DNA of 64,000 bases from an uncultured Draconibacterium sp. (GCF_963676815.1 NZ_OY781365.1:5428501-5492500), one strand, 5' to 3'. Shown: positions 43,300 to 50,452, counted from the stretch's first letter. Program-made: numbers and translations. Notes: generated from the sequence alone by a model not told the origin.

Positions 43300-44475
43300 A
43301 TGATTGATACTGAATTTCGTACATTAGATAATGGTTTAACCTCCTACCCTGCTTTGTCGGTTTCGCCTCTTGGGATAACTGCATATCGCATTAGTTGTGA
43401 TGCAATGGGAAATTCTCCTTTAAAAAATATGGGAATTCGTCCACCTCTCAAACATCAGGAAACTGGATTTATAAGTAAAAAAGGAAAAAGAGCTATACAA
43501 CGTGCTGTATATTGGTTTTTATATTCAGTAGATAAGAATTTAATCATAAAAGGTTATGGCCGTAAGAAAGTCGGATTTTTTACTCTAACTCTACCAAGTA
43601 GACAACAACATGGTGATAAACAAATAAAAAAAGAATGTTTGAATCAGTTGTTAACTGAATTACGCTCGGATTATGGGGTCAAAAAATATATATGGAAAGC
43701 TGAGAAACAAGATAACGGCAATTTACACTTTCATGTTTTGACTGATACCTTCCTTCCGGTAGTCGAAATGCGTGATCGTTGGAATAGAATAATTAACAAA
43801 CTTGGTTATGTTCACGAATATTCTAAAAAGATGCGTAAAATGTCGCAAGCAGAATACACCGCACACCGGATAAAACAATATCGTGAAAAGTATAAAAAGC
43901 AACCGGATTCAAAGCAGATAGCAAAATTCTTGAACGCTTATGAGAAAGGTGTTTCTGAAAAGTGGCGAAACCCAAATTCAATAGATATTGAAAGTTTGAA
44001 AAAAGTAAAAAATATTGGTGCTTATATTGGAAAATATATGAGCAAAGAGCATAAAAAAAAGGAAATGACGCTGGAGGAAAAAAGCGCGCTATCGGTGGAT
44101 GGTCGGCTGTGGTATTCTTCCGCGTCAGTTTCTAAAATGAAAAATTTGCAATTAGATGCTTTTGATTCAGAATTTCCCGAATTTATTGATATGGTATCAG
44201 ATGCAAAACATGAAAAATATTTATATGAGACCGATTATACTTTATCTCTTGGAGTTCCTGTTGATGTTCTCTATCGTCGTGGTTATGTCGCTATTCCTAA
44301 ACGTTTTTTGGATTATAGTAAAGACGTATTTAACGGATTTAAATATTCTGAATTTGATAAGCAAAAACCTGATAATGAAACGCCAGGACAAAAACGAAAA
44401 GAAAAAGTAAAACAAAGTAAATTAGATTTTTTTGAAGATTTACCGAAGTCTAAAAATCTTACCGATTACCATTAA
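43300..44475 (+). CDS. HUH rolling-circle replication initiator
   Basis: The 391-residue protein has the three Rep motifs in order: FFTLTLPS (93-100, motif 1), LHFHVL (142-147, motif 2 with His143 and His145 as metal ligands), and AYIGKYMSK (241-249, motif 3 with two tyrosines, Tyr242 and Tyr246, spaced YxxxY). The two-Tyr arrangement is that of superfamily 1 Reps such as phiX174 gpA and PM2 P12. No helicase domain follows. It nicks the double-stranded origin and starts rolling-circle replication of the phage circle. The basic C-terminus is consistent with DNA binding. Confidence 0.9.
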   Translation: MIDTEFRTLDNGLTSYPALSVSPLGITAYRISCDAMGNSPLKNMGIRPPLKHQETGFISKKGKRAIQRAVYWFLYSVDKNLIIKGYGRKKVGFFTLTLPSRQQHGDKQIKKECLNQLLTELRSDYGVKKYIWKAEKQDNGNLHFHVLTDTFLPVVEMRDRWNRIINKLGYVHEYSKKMRKMSQAEYTAHRIKQYREKYKKQPDSKQIAKFLNAYEKGVSEKWRNPNSIDIESLKKVKNIGAYIGKYMSKEHKKKEMTLEEKSALSVDGRLWYSSASVSKMKNLQLDAFDSEFPEFIDMVSDAKHEKYLYETDYTLSLGVPVDVLYRRGYVAIPKRFLDYSKDVFNGFKYSEFDKQKPDNETPGQKRKEKVKQSKLDFFEDLPKSKNLTDYH

Positions 44476-44657
44476 ATGAAATGAAAAGCAAGCGAAGCGC
44501 GGTAGATGCGCGGTGAGCGCGTAACCATAGGCTGTTTACGTTAAGTTTCAAAAATCGTTGAAAATTTTGTTGGTCAAAGAGATAAAAGAAACATTGAAAA
44601 AACTCAAGTAGAATCGTTTGAAAAACCGATTCGTCCTATAAACAACTTCTTGAAATT
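44476..44657 (+). other. Non-coding region after rep with GC-rich direct repeats, candidate origin
   Basis: In a very AT-rich element this 180-base gap contains a GC-rich patch with GCGCGGT at 44497-44503 and 44508-44514 and GCGCGT at 44517-44522. Iterated motifs beside a rep gene are typical of Rep binding sites, so this is a candidate replication origin. No gene is visible in the gap. Confidence 0.45.
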
Positions 44658-44855
44658 ATGGAATTACAACTAATCGATTTAATGAATTTTTACGGTTGTT
44701 CACGCTCAACAGCTCAAAATAGAAAACAGGAAATAAAAGACGGTTTGAAGTTGCCAAAAAATAAAAAACGTGTTTTGCTGGTACACCTTGCAAAATATGA
44801 GGGTTTGAAAGTTTCGGAAGTTAAGGAAATACTTAAAATGATTAAGAATGTATAG
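44658..44855 (+). CDS. Small HTH-type DNA-binding phage protein
   Basis: The 65-residue basic protein reads MELQLIDLMNFYGCSRSTAQNRKQEIKDGL and then a Lys-rich helical tail with LAKYEGLKVSEVKEILKMI. The first half fits a helix-turn-helix (LIDLMNFYGCSRSTAQNRKQEI). It lies between the candidate origin and a terminator, where small phage repressors or activators often sit. Regulation of late genes is an inference. Confidence 0.65.
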   Translation: MELQLIDLMNFYGCSRSTAQNRKQEIKDGLKLPKNKKRVLLVHLAKYEGLKVSEVKEILKMIKNV

Positions 44856-44912
44856 AAAGGGGGTTAAATGATAAAATAGTACTTGTTTTAAATTGAATTG
44901 ATTGAAAATGAA

Positions 44913-44941
44913 TAAGCGTCCGTTATGGGCGCTTTTTTTTT
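44913..44941 (+). terminator. Terminator separating early and late phage regions
   Basis: AGCGTCC-GTTAT-GGGCGCT stem (one G-T pair) followed by nine T residues. Confidence 0.85.
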
Positions 44942-44986
44942 GCTCTCTCGAATTAACAATAATTAAAAATCTAAAAGAGACAAAAA

Positions 44987-45694
44987 ATGAAAGTTGATGC
45001 AATTACTGGTGTTGCTGACAAACAGGTAAAAATTTACAAACCTGTTTCCGGTGTAATGATTACTAAAGACGGTAATATCGCCGATGAAAAAATCGAAATT
45101 ACTCGTGTAAATGGTCGCCGTGGCGAAGTTGAAACAATATGCCCTCGGATGAAGCTTGCCGATCATTTTGAAATTTCCGCACATGGTGAGGGTTTGTTTA
45201 TCGATTCGAATGCGGGAAGTCGTGGACTTATCGCTGTTGGTATCGCTGGAGCTGCTAATCTTGATGATCAAAGGTATTTGGAAATCGATTTGTCCGGTCT
45301 TGCTGCTGGTTCAAACTACGTTGTTTACGGTATGGAAGAGGGGGAAATTGTTGAACGTGTTATTGTTTACAATCCTATTATCATTAATGCCGATGAAGTA
45401 AACCGCGATTTTGGTCTGCAAAATCAGGAATTTGTTGCGCTTCCTATTGCTAACCTTGAAAAGGTTGAATTGGTTATGTCAGGCGGTCAAACAATCAGTT
45501 GGACGCCCGAAGAACTAAAAGCGAAGATGGAAATTGAAAACGACATCTGCTGTCTGCATTATGATGGTAATGAGATTACCATGCATTACGGTTACAGAAA
45601 TCTTGCATTGCTTGATGTATCTGCCGCCCAAGTGTTGAAAATACACAAAACGGCTGGTAATGCTTACGGATTAACATTTATCGATCAAGCTTAA
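44987..45694 (+). CDS. Candidate major capsid protein (235 aa), family not recognised
   Basis: This is the first late gene. The 235-residue protein lacks a signal peptide and membrane helix and is predicted mostly beta-strand with short turns (for example EKIEITRVNGRRGEVETICP, RYLEIDLSGLAAGSNYVVYGM, KVELVMSGGQTISWTPEELKA, LLDVSAAQVLKIHKT). Size, position before membrane proteins and beta content fit a jelly-roll coat protein comparable in length to PM2 P2 (269 residues). No sequence family is recognised, so capsid identity is inference. The next gene starts 13 bases later. Confidence 0.5.
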   Translation: MKVDAITGVADKQVKIYKPVSGVMITKDGNIADEKIEITRVNGRRGEVETICPRMKLADHFEISAHGEGLFIDSNAGSRGLIAVGIAGAANLDDQRYLEIDLSGLAAGSNYVVYGMEEGEIVERVIVYNPIIINADEVNRDFGLQNQEFVALPIANLEKVELVMSGGQTISWTPEELKAKMEIENDICCLHYDGNEITMHYGYRNLALLDVSAAQVLKIHKTAGNAYGLTFIDQA

Positions 45695-45707
45695 AAAGGG
45701 GGTAAAC

Positions 45708-46244
45708 ATGGGATTTTTTAAAAAAGCAATTAAAAGTGTTGGTGGTTTTTTCAAAAAAACTGCTGGTACAATCGCGAAAACTGCGCTCGGTGGTGCTGCT
45801 ACAATTGTGGGTGGTCCAGCTGCTGGTATTGCAGTAACCAAAGCAATTGGTTTGCTGGGTGAAACAAAAGTAGGTCAAATGGCTGCAAAAGTAATATCTG
45901 ACGGTGTTGTTAAAACCGATAAGGTTGAATCAACTCTTAAAAATGCAGGTATTAATACGGATGTTGACACGGTGCAAACCGTAATCAATGCGCTGAAAAA
46001 TTCAGCGTCGGGAATTGCGAATAAAAACATCGGTGTAACAAGTGGATTTACAGGTGGCGTTTCAGCTTCCGGTTCGGTTGCATCTTCAAATGTTACTTTC
46101 ATGGATAAAGTTAAAGGTTGGTATTATACTGCTAAAATTTGGATTATTGAGCATAAAAAAGCCGTATTAATCGGCTTGGCTATTATGGCCGCTGCAATGA
46201 TTTACTTTTTTGGATTTGGAAAACGTAAAAAATGGAGGATTTAA
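45708..46244 (+). CDS. Gly/Ala-rich phage membrane protein, probable virion component
   Basis: The 178-residue protein begins MGFFKKAIKSVGGFFKKTAG, an amphipathic Lys/Phe/Gly stretch. A glycine- and alanine-rich hydrophobic segment follows (about 24-50), then a soluble middle, and a clear C-terminal membrane helix (about 154-172, VLIGLAIMAAAMIYFFGFG) ending in basic KRKKWRI. That composition is typical of small membrane proteins of phages with an internal lipid layer, and also of filamentous phage coat proteins. It lies directly after the capsid candidate. Confidence 0.6.
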   Translation: MGFFKKAIKSVGGFFKKTAGTIAKTALGGAATIVGGPAAGIAVTKAIGLLGETKVGQMAAKVISDGVVKTDKVESTLKNAGINTDVDTVQTVINALKNSASGIANKNIGVTSGFTGGVSASGSVASSNVTFMDKVKGWYYTAKIWIIEHKKAVLIGLAIMAAAMIYFFGFGKRKKWRI

Positions 46245-46247
46245 GTT

Positions 46248-46685
46248 ATGCCATATAATAGAAAAACAGGCGAGTATTATGAGCCAAAAAAACGATATGG
46301 TTCAAGTCGTTACCGTCCAGCTCGAACACCAGTCCGCAAAAGTTCATCTTATAAAAATAATGGTGGAAAAAGTGGTTGCCGTTTGATTGAATCAAATAAA
46401 AATGAAAAACCTTGTATAGTAGCTTGGAATAAAAGTAAACGACGTGGTTTAGTTACGATAGTTGCCGTTCCATGTAATGATTTTACTATACCGAAAAAGA
46501 ATAAGCTTACGGGAAAAGAACAGAACTCAAAATGTGATAAGTGGGTTGCAAAAGTAAAAACAAACTTTGGAGCTCTTACCCAAACTTGTTTTTACAATCC
46601 TGTTACTAAAAAATTGACTTTTCCGGATATGGAAATGGTTGCGAATCCGAATACAAATTACTTTGGAACGTATAAACAATTCTAG
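46248..46685 (+). CDS. Basic phage protein of unknown function, possible DNA-binding virion protein
   Basis: The 145-residue protein is strongly basic. It has an N-terminal Arg/Lys/Tyr/Ser-rich disordered tail (KKRYGSSRYRPARTPVRKSS) followed by a compact domain with four cysteines (GCRLI, KPCIVAW, VPCNDF, CDKWVAK, and TCFYN further on). A tail that binds packaged DNA plus a structured domain is a plausible reading. It starts three bases after the preceding stop. Confidence 0.6.
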   Translation: MPYNRKTGEYYEPKKRYGSSRYRPARTPVRKSSSYKNNGGKSGCRLIESNKNEKPCIVAWNKSKRRGLVTIVAVPCNDFTIPKKNKLTGKEQNSKCDKWVAKVKTNFGALTQTCFYNPVTKKLTFPDMEMVANPNTNYFGTYKQF

Positions 46686-46687
46686 TA

Positions 46688-46828
46688 ATGAATACACTGA
46701 AAAAAGTACTTACCTACGTTGGAAAAATTAAAACTGTACTCGCGTACATTCAAGCATTAGATGCTGGTTTGGATGCTTTTAAAAACAGTTTGGAAAACTC
46801 TAACATTAAATTAAATGACAAGAATTAA
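46688..46828 (+). CDS. Very small phage protein (46 aa)
   Basis: The ATG at 46688 follows the preceding stop by two bases and encodes 46 residues, MNTLKKVLTYVGKIKTVLAY and then an amphipathic helix with ALDAGLDAFKNSLE. Its end overlaps the next gene by 14 bases. The close packing supports a real gene; the function is unknown. Confidence 0.5.
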   Translation: MNTLKKVLTYVGKIKTVLAYIQALDAGLDAFKNSLENSNIKLNDKN

Positions 46829-47336
46829 AAACTCAAAAGTCGCAACGGTCATAGGTTTGGCCGTTGTTGCTTTAGTAACATTAGGCGTAATTATGGCTGA
46901 ATTTATTTGGAAAAAACAGATAAAAGTAGTTAGTCCTGGGTCTGACCAAGCTCGCGGAATAAGAAACAATAATCCGTTGAATCTTAGACGCACAAATATT
47001 GAATGGCATGGTGAACGAAAAGTTGTAACCGATCAGGAATTTGAAGAATTTGAAACGATGGAATTTGGTTTGCGTGCCGGATTGATTAACATGCGAACAC
47101 AAATAAGAAATGGTTACGAAACCTTAGAACAGTTAATTAATCGCTGGGCTCCAGCAAGTGAAAATAACACTGTGAATTATGTGAACATTGTATCAGAAAA
47201 ATCGGGTTATGCACCAACTGATATTTTGGAATTTGATAAAGAGGAAATGTTCCCTGTTGTTGAGGCAATGGTGAAAATTGAATCAGGTATGGACTTAACA
47301 CTCGAATTGTATGAAAAAGCTTGGGAAATTATTTAA
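46815..47336 (+). CDS. Virion lysozyme/transglycosylase-like protein with membrane anchor
   Basis: The 173-residue protein has an N-terminal membrane helix (about 9-29). A phage virion lysozyme-like domain follows, with RGIRNNNPLNLRR (47-59), FGLRAGLINMRTQ (84-96) and INRWAPASENNT (108-119). This GIRNNNPxN...RWAPxxEN pattern recurs in virion-associated peptidoglycan-degrading proteins of many phages. It probably opens the cell wall locally during DNA entry or exit. Anchoring through the N-terminus would suit a phage with an internal membrane. It overlaps both neighbours. Confidence 0.75.
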   Translation: MTRIKNSKVATVIGLAVVALVTLGVIMAEFIWKKQIKVVSPGSDQARGIRNNNPLNLRRTNIEWHGERKVVTDQEFEEFETMEFGLRAGLINMRTQIRNGYETLEQLINRWAPASENNTVNYVNIVSEKSGYAPTDILEFDKEEMFPVVEAMVKIESGMDLTLELYEKAWEII

Positions 47337-47715
47337 GTATAAATTGTTCTGGATGGTTACGGCTGCTCTTTTCCTTTTGTTCGTATGGCCGGTTAAACAA
47401 ACTCTTAATTGGCTTGGATTGTCGAATAATCAATATGACAAAATTGCATATAGTTTAAATTTGGCAATGATGAATAATGGCACTGATGAAGAAACTATTC
47501 TCGAATTATTGAGACCGTTAAAAGCTTGGGAGTTAGAGAAGGTTTATAATTCTTTTGGAACTCGCGGTTATCGATTTAATGGGGCGTTTTCTTTTGCGAA
47601 GCAGTTGAATTTATTTGAATGGTTCTCTAAGGAATTTAATCGAATTGTCGATAGGAAGTATTTGAATGAATTGCGTGAAATATGGTCGAAAACTAACCTA
47701 GAAATTACTTTCTAG
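47311..47715 (+). CDS. Phage membrane-anchored protein of unknown function (134 aa)
   Basis: The 134-residue protein has a basic N-terminus (MKKLGKLFKYK), one membrane helix (about 12-30, LFWMVTAALFLLFVWPV) and a helical soluble domain with LELLRPLKAWELEKVYNSFGTRGYR, which resembles a proteinase-inhibitor-like or annexin-like helical repeat but is not identified. It overlaps the lysozyme-like gene by 26 bases. It is likely a virion or assembly membrane protein. Confidence 0.65.
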   Translation: MKKLGKLFKYKLFWMVTAALFLLFVWPVKQTLNWLGLSNNQYDKIAYSLNLAMMNNGTDEETILELLRPLKAWELEKVYNSFGTRGYRFNGAFSFAKQLNLFEWFSKEFNRIVDRKYLNELREIWSKTNLEITF

Positions 47716-47827
47716 GTCTCTTTCTTCTGATTGTTAAACCGATTGCAATTCCTAGAATTATGGCTAAAATGATAACTATTTCAATTGTTCTTTCAAGATT
47801 TGCATCGTAAATACCATCTAGTAACAT
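47705..47827 (-). CDS. Opposite-strand membrane mini-protein inside the phage
   Basis: A 40-residue frame on the minus strand fills the only gap between plus-strand genes. It encodes an N-terminal polar stretch (MLLDGIYDANLERT), one membrane helix (IEIVIILAIILGIAIGLTI) and the basic tail RRKRPRK. Its start codon shares the CATG at 47825-47828 with the plus-strand ATG at 47826. The single-helix-plus-basic-tail design resembles phage coat or holin-like peptides. An upstream in-frame ATG would give 51 residues or so. Chance hydrophobicity of the complement remains possible. Confidence 0.4.
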   Translation of the reverse strand: MLLDGIYDANLERTIEIVIILAIILGIAIGLTIRRKRPRK

Positions 47828-48035
47828 GATTAAATTATTTAGTGAATTATTCACAAACATAATCTTTCTAAGCTTAATAAACAATGAGGCATTTATCGAG
47901 GTGGTTACAGAAATTAAGAATCTTGCTGCTGTGTTGCTTGTTCGTGTCTTGTGGTACGGCTGCGAAAAGATGTATAAACAATACAAAAACAAACGAAATG
48001 CAAGAAAAAAATATACAGTTGCAAAAAAGAGATAA
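47826..48035 (+). CDS. Small basic phage protein (69 aa), overlaps a nested lipoprotein-like frame
   Basis: The 69-residue frame has a hydrophobic first half (LFTNIIFLSLINNEAFIEVV ... LAAVLLVRVLWYGC) and a strongly basic end (KNKRNARKKYTVAKKR). It begins exactly after the minus-strand mini-gene and overlaps the frame starting at 47884 by 152 bases. If it is real, the next gene probably starts internally at ATG 47998. Only one of the two overlapping frames may be used; this one is uncertain. Confidence 0.4.
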   Translation: MIKLFSELFTNIIFLSLINNEAFIEVVTEIKNLAAVLLVRVLWYGCEKMYKQYKNKRNARKKYTVAKKR

Positions 48036-48432
48036 GGATTATTCCTTGTCCGAAATGTCGATAGAAGAATTCCAAAGATTTGCTTCTATCTATTTGGGCG
48101 TTGAACGTGCCAGACTTGAACCGTTTATTGAGGTTGCTAAAAATGTACAGGGTGAAATAATGCGAAAAGAGGGCGTTTTGTATTACGTTCAATCACTTTC
48201 CGCACGTGGAGTGTCTTACGATGTCAACAATGTTGAAGTAGCTGCAGATTTGCGAGTAGGTATAAATATTATGGGTGAAGAATATTTCCTATCAGACCCA
48301 ACCTATTATTTGATCGTAAATGATTTCGCTTGTGACGCTCTTGAAATTGAAAACATGGCTTGGGCTGGTGGCGGTGTAAAATTGGAAGATAATAAAGTTT
48401 ATGTCGTTGGCTGGAAAGCAATGAGGTATTAA
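47884..48432 (+). CDS. Phage protein with lipoprotein-like N-terminus (182 aa)
   Basis: From ATG 47884 the first 23 residues form a lipoprotein signal: basic MRHLSRWLQKLR, hydrophobic ILLLCCLFVS, then Cys23 in FVSCGT. The mature part (about 45-182) is soluble, with IEEFQRFASIYLGVERARLEPFIEVA and a beta-rich end (DLRVGINIMGEEYFLSDPTYYLIVN ... KVYVVGWKAMRY). The alternative start ATG 47998 (residue 39) would give a non-secreted 144-residue virion protein. The body is very likely coding; the start is uncertain because of the overlap with 47826-48035. Confidence 0.65.
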   Translation: MRHLSRWLQKLRILLLCCLFVSCGTAAKRCINNTKTNEMQEKNIQLQKRDKDYSLSEMSIEEFQRFASIYLGVERARLEPFIEVAKNVQGEIMRKEGVLYYVQSLSARGVSYDVNNVEVAADLRVGINIMGEEYFLSDPTYYLIVNDFACDALEIENMAWAGGGVKLEDNKVYVVGWKAMRY

Positions 48433-48449
48433 TATTTAAAATTGAAAAA

Positions 48450-49883
48450 ATGGAAGTAATATATCCAAGAAATACAATTTCGGATTCTCAATCTGCCGGA
48501 ACTATCGGCGAAGCTGGCGGTACAGTAATAAATGAGGGAAATTTAAACCAAACGTTTAACGAATGGTTAACTCAGTATTTTACAGAAGATCGCAGTAGAA
48601 CAATAATTGAAACCATTAATAATTATGCTGGCGAAATGCCGGATACAGGTGTTAATGAATTGATTATTGCGTTTATGGCCCGTTTTGAAGATTTGTTAAA
48701 TCAGTTGATTAACACAAACAATCAGAACACTGACAAAATTATTGAAAAACTTGCTGAATTACACACAGTTCGCGATTTGGGCGAATTTGTTTGGAACGAT
48801 GGAAATACAACACAACACATCTATATTTTAGAGGGTGGTGTTCCTCCTACGATTACAATAAATCAGTACATAAACAATATCTGTGGTGTTGCAATTTTCG
48901 CTGCTGAATTTACGTCAAACGATGCTGCAACCGGATTAGTTCCGATTTCACTTTATCCGGTCGATTACATTCAGGAATTAATTGCTAATAATCCGGTTAT
49001 AACTATTGGTGCCGAAAACTATGTTCCTATTACTATTTGTGATTTAACGCTAAATAATAATGAACTTGGCGGTCAATTAATAGATGATACTGAAACTGAG
49101 GAAGGTACTAGCATAGATGCTGTCACCTCTGAATTTGGTTATTATTACAATGCGTATACTGTGCACCATGCTAAAAATATAGGAAGTTCTGAAGATTGGA
49201 CAATACCAACACAACAACAATTTATTGATTTAATGAATTATGTTGGTGGTGCTGCTATTGCTGGAAATAAATTAAAAGCATCCGGTTTGAATTATTGGAA
49301 TACTGATTTGGGTTTAGATGAGTATGGATTTAAGGCGGTTGGTTCAGGTTATTATGCAGGTAGTGATTTCAGTGCTCTTAAGCAAATTGGAAAATTGTGG
49401 ACTTCAACCGCCAAAAGTGAATGGTTTACATACAACGTTGCATTTAATCATAACGACGGTTCTATGAGTACAACTGAAAATTCGGGATTGGCTGTAGGTA
49501 TGTCTATAAGATTAGTTAAAGATGCAAATGGAGTGTCAGATGGAACTGTCATTGAATACGTAGGGAATAATGGCATTAAATATCAGGCTATTGCAATAAA
49601 TGAATTGTACTGGACTCCTAATTTGTTAGAAACAAATTGGGGTGATGGTTCGGAAATGACATTTGTAAATGACCAATCAACTTGGGCGGCTATGGAAGAT
49701 GAAGCATATGCGAATTACGATTTTTCAGAAGTTAATCAATATACAAATGGAGGTATTGTAATTCTCGATAATGGTAGTGTAAGTATTGGACAAATTGATT
49801 CTGTAAATGGATTAAATGAACCTAAAAAAGTTAGCGAATTAAATAAACCAGTTCTTGGTTCACTATTATTGAGGAAAATATAA
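48450..49883 (+). CDS. Phage adhesin/spike with FISUMP (C-type-lectin-like) domains
   Basis: The 477-residue last gene has a beta-rich and helical N-terminal part (1-215) that may attach it to the virion. From about 228 to 357 it matches the FISUMP (Fib_succ_major) pattern: GYYYNAYTVHHAKNI, WTIPTQQQFIDLMNYVGG, LWTSTAKSEW, GMSIRLVKD. A second related segment follows (NGIKYQAIAINELYWTPNLLETNWGDGSEMTFVNDQSTWAAM, about 373-425). FISUMP domains belong to the C-type-lectin-like fold used by phages as receptor-binding displays. It is probably the host-recognition spike. No reverse transcriptase or template repeat of a diversity-generating system is visible. Confidence 0.75.
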   Translation: MEVIYPRNTISDSQSAGTIGEAGGTVINEGNLNQTFNEWLTQYFTEDRSRTIIETINNYAGEMPDTGVNELIIAFMARFEDLLNQLINTNNQNTDKIIEKLAELHTVRDLGEFVWNDGNTTQHIYILEGGVPPTITINQYINNICGVAIFAAEFTSNDAATGLVPISLYPVDYIQELIANNPVITIGAENYVPITICDLTLNNNELGGQLIDDTETEEGTSIDAVTSEFGYYYNAYTVHHAKNIGSSEDWTIPTQQQFIDLMNYVGGAAIAGNKLKASGLNYWNTDLGLDEYGFKAVGSGYYAGSDFSALKQIGKLWTSTAKSEWFTYNVAFNHNDGSMSTTENSGLAVGMSIRLVKDANGVSDGTVIEYVGNNGIKYQAIAINELYWTPNLLETNWGDGSEMTFVNDQSTWAAMEDEAYANYDFSEVNQYTNGGIVILDNGSVSIGQIDSVNGLNEPKKVSELNKPVLGSLLLRKI

Positions 49884-49912
49884 GGGTTTGTATTCTTTTT
49901 TTTTCATGGCTT

Positions 49913-49950
49913 AAATGGGGGGCGTTTTAGGACGTTCTCCATTTTTTTTT
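49913..49950 (+). terminator. Terminator after the phage adhesin gene
   Basis: AAATGG and CCATTT form the outer stem, with a bulged GC-rich inner part, followed by a T-rich run. Confidence 0.65.
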
Positions 49951-50452
49951 TATATGATGGTTCGTAAATGTCTTGAAAGTGCTTTAAATCGAAATTATTT
50001 GTATATTTCAAAAAAATGATCGTAATTTATACTGTTCATTCAAAAACAGCCGGATAAATGCTAAAAATAGCTTAAAAGCCTTGAAAATAGGCGGTTATCT
50101 ATGATAATAGTATCAATTATAGGACAATGCTATTTAGATTGTTTATCCAGGAATTCAATACATGTTACGCCTAGCTTTGCTAGTTTGCAAAAAATCAGTT
50201 ATTGTGGTTGCAAGTCCGAATGCAAAAGTTATTCAGTGCTCCTTTACAAGTCGTTTCCCTATAATTAAATATTACGTCTGCGCTCGTGTCTCGTGTAGCT
50301 TCGCTTAATCCTATTTGCAATCACCATTCTCACATTCCTTCTAAATATTATTGATAAAACCCAGCATTAAAATTTCTATATTCAGAATAACTGCACATTA
50401 TTTTATTTTTATGCGATTCTCAGCTACTTAAATTCTCGTGAGTAACTAGCAT
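49951..50452. other. Non-coding stretch containing the right phage boundary
   Basis: No gene is seen on either strand. The first part (to 50127) is the end of the phage element; the rest is host spacer. Apart from the attachment repeat at 50107-50127 no conserved structure was recognised. Confidence 0.6.
50107..50127 (+). repeat. Right dif-like attachment repeat of the integrated phage
   Basis: TATCAATTATAGGACAA (50111-50127), preceded by ATAG, is the same-orientation copy of the left repeat with two substitutions in 21 bases. The outer XerC-side arm (TATGATAATAG) differs from the left copy while the centre and XerD-side arm are kept, as expected when a phage att site recombines with host dif. 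Confidence 0.7.

Larger units (their letters stand above)
42275..50127 (+). mobile_element. Integrated 7.8 kb small phage with HUH Rep and no integrase
   Basis: Everything between the two dif-like repeats forms one plus-strand block of small, tightly packed genes with several overlaps, unlike the flanking core genes. It encodes an HUH Rep, small DNA-binding and Cys-rich proteins, unrecognised virion-like proteins, a virion lysozyme-like protein and an adhesin. The length between repeats (7832 bases) is right for a small circular ssDNA or corticovirus-size genome. There is no Zot/pI ATPase (against an inovirus), no large Microviridae capsid, and no tail or terminase genes. A tailless icosahedral, perhaps membrane-containing, phage of the FLiP/PM2 sort is the leading inference. 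Free replicating circles are expected but not shown. Confidence 0.8.

Noticed and set aside
48450..49883. Diversity-generating retroelement target, because of the lectin-like fold
   Set aside because: No reverse transcriptase, accessory gene or template repeat is visible within the window.
42275..50127. Interpretation of the phage block as an inovirus
   Set aside because: No Zot/pI-type P-loop ATPase, no tandem small coat genes with signal peptides and no pIII-like gene; the lysozyme-like protein also argues against filamentous extrusion.
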